Source: Coffea arabica
Lineage: Eukaryota; Streptophyta; Magnoliopsida; Gentianales; Rubiaceae
Assembly: GCF_036785885.1 (NCBI RefSeq)
Contig: NC_092317.1
Coordinates: 1,180,501 to 1,244,500 of the forward strand
DNA: 64,000 bases
Reading direction: 5' to 3'
Of this stretch, positions 59,961-64,000 are shown in pieces (the stretch's first letter is position 1; every line of letters starts with the position of its first letter). The notes under the pieces are model-generated. The model made no database searches. It was not told the DNA's origin and saw nothing but the letters and a program-made list of their open reading frames with translations. A program made the position numbers and the translations under genes.

Positions 59961-60048
59961 ATTTTTTTCACTGTAAGCGGAGTTCGAACTCTCAATTTAT
60001 AGTCTAAAGAAGGATTTAGTCCAGTTTTGGTGGTCTCACTCAATGGTT
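59961..60048 (-). mobile_element. tRNA-derived SINE-like copy
   Basis: On the minus strand, an A-box-like CCATTGAGTGAGACCA (60031-60046), a B-box GAGAGTTCGAACTC (59980-59993), and an A-rich tail. The spacer (ACTAAATCC..., TAGACTAT) aligns with the copy at 17320-17412, so the two are one family. Confidence 0.5.
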
Positions 60049-61719
60049 GTATTGGTGGTTCTCGCATTTATGTTTGACCATAATTGAGAATTAAAATTGC
60101 AGTCACATACGTAACGTCGCATTTTCAGGTAAATGAATTTATGCAACTTTAGAGTAGAAAAGGGGAGTATAAAGTTCCTACTTTATACGTACATATATCT
60201 TTATAAATGGGCTGGAGAGCCCACGAATCAATTTATGGCTTGAGAATGGGCCACGTATAAATATAGCTGCCGTCTATACGAGGTTTTGGTTGGCGCAACT
60301 TGGACGCATACAAAGATCGACAGCACAGCACCCTTCCAAAGTGATTTGCCGCCCCCTTTCCCTTTGTGGATTAGCGGGAACCGTTAAGCTCTCTTTCCTT
60401 TCCTTGATAAAAAAAATTATTTGAGATTAGGTGCTGTGGCTCCAACGCTGTTCTAACTTTGTACGTATCCAATGATTGATGACTACAGTACAGTGCAGAC
60501 AACCTCGGAGAAATTAATTGCGACGGCCTCCATCTCCATCACACAGTTTCCAGTTGTTAGGGCCGTAAAAACTTCATAGTATTAGTAGTATTACAGCTGA
60601 ATTCACTTGTCCGTCCTCATTTGTTTGTCAATTAAACTAACGACAAGAAAAATTAACGCTACTTTAGAAGTTAAAAAAGCTACTATAAAAGATCTGGCGG
60701 TTTAGCAGCGGCAGTTTCTAATTCTGCTTCTCTACTAGCACGAAACACGCTGCAAGCGAAAAGTAGCAGTAAATATCATAGTATCAAATTTCGATAAACC
60801 AAGAAACAAGCTCGCAATTCACAATTGAGCGGATGAAAATGAGTTCATCAACATTATCCCCCAGATATGATGCCTGAAATTAACCCATTTATTTACATTA
60901 GCTTTGAATATGAATGAATCTGTGTGTTCGAGTCGTTGCATTGCATGTAGATTCTAACGTCGTCTGACCTAGTTTGTTTTCATGTCTTTTCACCTCAAAA
61001 CATGAAGAAAAAAACCCATAATCCAAATGCTGAGGCAGTCTGTAAAAACTTTTGTCGCTGATCCGGCGGATAGCAAAATTGAAAGCACTGCTCTTATCGA
61101 ATCAGGGAGGGATTCCAATTTCCATGGATTTGACGACGAATTCACTTCGCTGAGAGAATCAGCAGTCGAAACTTTTGAATTCCCTTTACAGTTTTGTTTA
61201 ATCCATTAACAACAATGGAATGGAGTTTATTGCTTCTTGTTCGCTGATGCATTTTCCCGATACCTACAAAGACTAAAAGACAGCACAGCGAGACGCTGAT
61301 ATATGTATATATGCATGTATAACAAATACATCTCCCAATAGATAATTGTTGTATACTTCTAGATATGAATGCTATTAATGGTAAAAATGTAACTAATCAC
61401 CACCTTAGATACGCTCATGGGGTCCTACGATCGAGCAAGAATGCATGTTATGATGCATATTATAGAATTCAAAGGATAAATTGTCAAAAAAAAAAAAAAA
61501 AAGAATTCCTAAATTCACACTTTCATATTAAAGTTATAGTAATACCAATCGTACAAATGAATGAAGGCGTAGAGCAAGGCTGAAAGGATGTGATGATTTC
61601 AATTCAGTGATAGAAGAACTTGATCATATCTCTTCTGGCCATGGCCATTGTGGGGTCCAAGAAGGAAAGGTGAAGCAAATCAAATTCTGACAACCAAATC
61701 AAATTCTGACACTGATTGG

Positions 61720-61830
61720 ACATGATATTATTTGAAATAATTACTATAACACATTTTATGATGTGACGAGAACATAAAAAATTGTGTTGAAAAATGTGTC
61801 TGTAATACAAGTAAATAATTTTCTTATTAA
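61720..61830. repeat. Relative of the MITE in the GIP1-like intron
   Basis: It shares ATTATTTGAAATAATTACT and the AAATTGTGTT..AAATGTGT..GTAATACAAG..AAATAATTTT order with 13653-13760. The ends are worn; no target duplication seen. Confidence 0.45.
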
Positions 61831-62811
61831 TAACATGTAGGAAGTATTGGTATTTAGTAGTACTCAACCCCATGACCCCAGAGATGGAAGCAACCATTCA
61901 TGAAGGTTCATAGCTAAGATTTGACTTAAAAAAAAAAATGTAAAGTTCAGATTGCATCTTGTACATCATTTTTTTACATCATGTGTGGAGTTCATAAAAT
62001 TTTACTATATAATTACACATTGTTGAAAGTAAATTACATCACGTGCATACAAAATTATGTCTCGTGCATTTTACACAAAATTGACCCAATCGGTTTGTGA
62101 CAGCCGTTCGAACCCCATTTCCCAGAGAGATAGACACTGCACTGCAGATTTGGATAAGAAATCTAGTCCAGCACTAAGTACATTTTAATAAATAAACAGA
62201 AACTCTTTCCACAAAAGTAGTATTACGCCTACCAGCAACAGAGTGCCATGGCTGTGGTGGTAGAATTAATTATGAGGGTCGGCGGCTTAAGGGTAATGTC
62301 ACAATATATTACTACTAGCAAATTCACCTGCGGGGCTTTTGAACTTCCATGTTTTAAATATCCATACGTCACAAAACACGACAAGAAAACCTGGACACCA
62401 ACATTAAACTAATAACAAAAAAAATAAAAGAATCCTAAATTCGATCTGATAATACGTCTATTATATTATATCCCAGGCAAGAAGTTACTGCTATAGTACT
62501 ATAGTAGTATAATCTTGGGAGTTTGGTGGTGGTGGTGGTGGTGCTGTGGTGGTGGGCTGGTAAATCGAGCTTCACCGTTTGTATACCGTATGGTTTTTTG
62601 CTTTCCGGATGCAGAGAAGGACGCAGGAAGGAAGCCAGGAAGCCGTGGTTTTAGGCCGTTGAAACAGTATAGAATATTGAATTCTGGTCTAGTCTAGTCT
62701 ACTAGTACCAGGCAGCAAGGCCGAGAAGATAGGAGTAAGTAATTACAAGCCAAAAGGAGGAAGAAAGAGAAAGCCAGAGTAAATTCGTTGTGCGGTTTGA
62801 AGAAAGGAGAC

Positions 62812-63879
62812 ATGCCCGACTCCATCACAACAGCAGCAACAACATCTTCAATCTTTACCAAATCCCAAAGGTTCTTCTCCTATCATCTCAATACTAGTGG
62901 CGCTACCATTACTACTGCCATTAACTCTTTCCCTCTACTTCTTCAACTACTTTTCTTTTGCTTTTGCATATGGGTTTTCCATTGTTTTAAGAAATCTGCA
63001 CGACTTAGTTTTTTTTTTTTCTTTTTATGTTCACCCTTCATTACTGGCTATTGTGGTTGTGGTTTCTGTGATACTTATACTACCGCCGTTACTGTGATGA
63101 TATTAATGGGCTAGTAGTTAAGTGCTGCATGTTTCATTGGTTATCTGACTCCTTTGTTTTCGTTTCCTTTTTTTGTCCTTTTCCTGCTTCTTGTTGTTTA
63201 ACTCCTCTGGGAAATATATTTTCTGGGTTTTGGTTGTTTGGAACCTTTCAATTCAAAGCATCCACTTTTAAAATAAAAATGGTACCTTTAGGCTTTCTGT
63301 GCCATCCCTCGAGGAGTACAAGAAAAATGGAAAAAATAAGTCTTTTTTTTTTAATTTTTGATATATCACTTACTTCTTTAGGATGGTTGTATTTATCTTT
63401 CATCTGATTTTTTCTCCTCTATGCTGTAAAAAGTCAGAACTTATTTTTCTTTGGGGGCACTATGCTGCTTCCTCTCGTGCAATGCTGGTTTCAGACGGAG
63501 TTATTCACTAGTTCTCTTTAAATCTGATGGTTGGCGTAGTGTCTTGTTTTCAATAAGTTCGTTATCTTGTAAATCCTATGTGGTATCTTATAACCTCTGA
63601 TTTAGCTGACCAATTTTTTTTTTTCCTTTTGGGGGAGGGGTTAAAAAAAATGGGATATGAAGGATGAACCTCTACCGTGATACATGTCATGCATTTGCAT
63701 TGTCTAGAATTATCAGAATGTGAACTTCTGCTGATTAGCATTTGTTTTGTGTAGTTTTACTGTATGGCTGCAAGAATTAGCTTTTCAACGTGTGGCCACT
63801 CTCGTATGAAAATATTGAATGCCTTTTGCCATTTTCTGAAAAATACGTATTTCAGCCTTCAGGAGGATTCTGACAGCAA

Positions 63880-63919
<40 letters not shown>

Positions 63920-64000
63920 AATCTCCCTCTTTATATTAAACTGAATCTTTGGAAAAGGAAAAATGCATTATCCATGATTCAAAAATGTAGAGGACAGGCA
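62812..64000 (+). other. Possible 5' end of a gene running off the window
   Basis: An ATG at 62812 follows a purine-rich leader-like stretch (62740-62800) and opens a frame of about 100 codons. It is Ser/Thr-rich at first (MPDSITTAATTSSIFTKSQR) and then has one hydrophobic stretch (LLLQLLFFCFCIWVFHCF). The downstream DNA is T-rich and intron-like, with a (GT)n run at 63894-63916. I do not recognise a family, and the codon pattern is not strongly gene-like. Confidence 0.2.

Larger units (their letters stand above)
59102..62811. other. Intergenic region, no gene recognised
   Basis: A SINE-like copy at about 59961-60048, A-runs at 59229-59245 and 61487-61502, and a MITE-related stretch at about 61720-61830. 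The 60-codon frame at 61027-61209 begins with ATG but resembles nothing I know. Confidence 0.45.

Noticed and set aside
61027-61209. 60-codon frame starting with ATG
   Set aside because: Short, isolated and unrecognised; no splice or leader context supports it.

Overview
This is nuclear DNA from a flowering plant, almost certainly a eudicot. The evidence is AT-rich intergenic DNA, many GT-AG introns of typical plant length, angiosperm-specific families (BREVIS RADIX, BIG GRAIN 1-like, GBF-interacting protein 1-like), a plant-type LINE with a DUF4283-like gag ORF and an RNase H tail, and many MITEs and SINE-like pieces. The sequence does not let me name the species. No organellar, bacterial or viral genes were seen.

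Layout, left to right. (1) 1-8264: the end of a Stowaway-like MITE, a single-exon BIG GRAIN 1-like gene on the minus strand (CDS 1088-2464), then about 5 kb without a recognisable gene. (2) 8265-15005, minus: a ten-exon GBF-interacting protein 1-like gene whose exon model closes in frame at 849 residues. (3) 15.0-18.6 kb: a transposon-rich gap with a hAT-type MITE carrying a nested second element, a SINE-like copy, and a 5'-truncated retroposed scrap flanked by perfect 33-bp repeats. (4) 18635-22258, minus: a five-exon BREVIS RADIX gene (383 residues, both BRX domains intact). (5) 22.9-31.1 kb: a repeat-rich gap. Its core is a Tourist-like element into which a second copy of the same family has inserted in reverse orientation (25724-28256). 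(6) 31171-31925, minus: a short RRM protein that matches AIPP1/EDM3, with an inferred 2.4-kb intron in its 5' leader. (7) 35401-about 42093, minus: a nearly complete LINE with a long open ORF1 and an ORF2 broken by one frameshift at a five-base homopolymer. (8) 43486-49192, plus: phospholipid:diacylglycerol acyltransferase, six exons, 679 residues, catalytic triad visible. (9) about 50640-59101, plus: an ataxin-2-like CID4 gene with Lsm, LsmAD and PAM2 regions, 14 coding exons and 626 residues. (10) 59.1-64 kb: no confident gene; possibly the 5' end of a gene that runs off the right edge.

The genes do not form an operon or pathway cluster, as expected in a plant chromosome. Two of the growth genes (BIG GRAIN 1-like and BRX) belong to auxin-linked families. 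AIPP1/EDM3 acts in Arabidopsis on genes with transposon-bearing introns, and several introns in this window carry transposons; any link here is only suggestive. I found no clearly undescribed biological system. The more unusual material is transposon archaeology: the self-nested inverted element, the 33-bp target duplication, the single-frameshift LINE, and a transposon plus a 158-bp tandem duplication in the CID4 introns.
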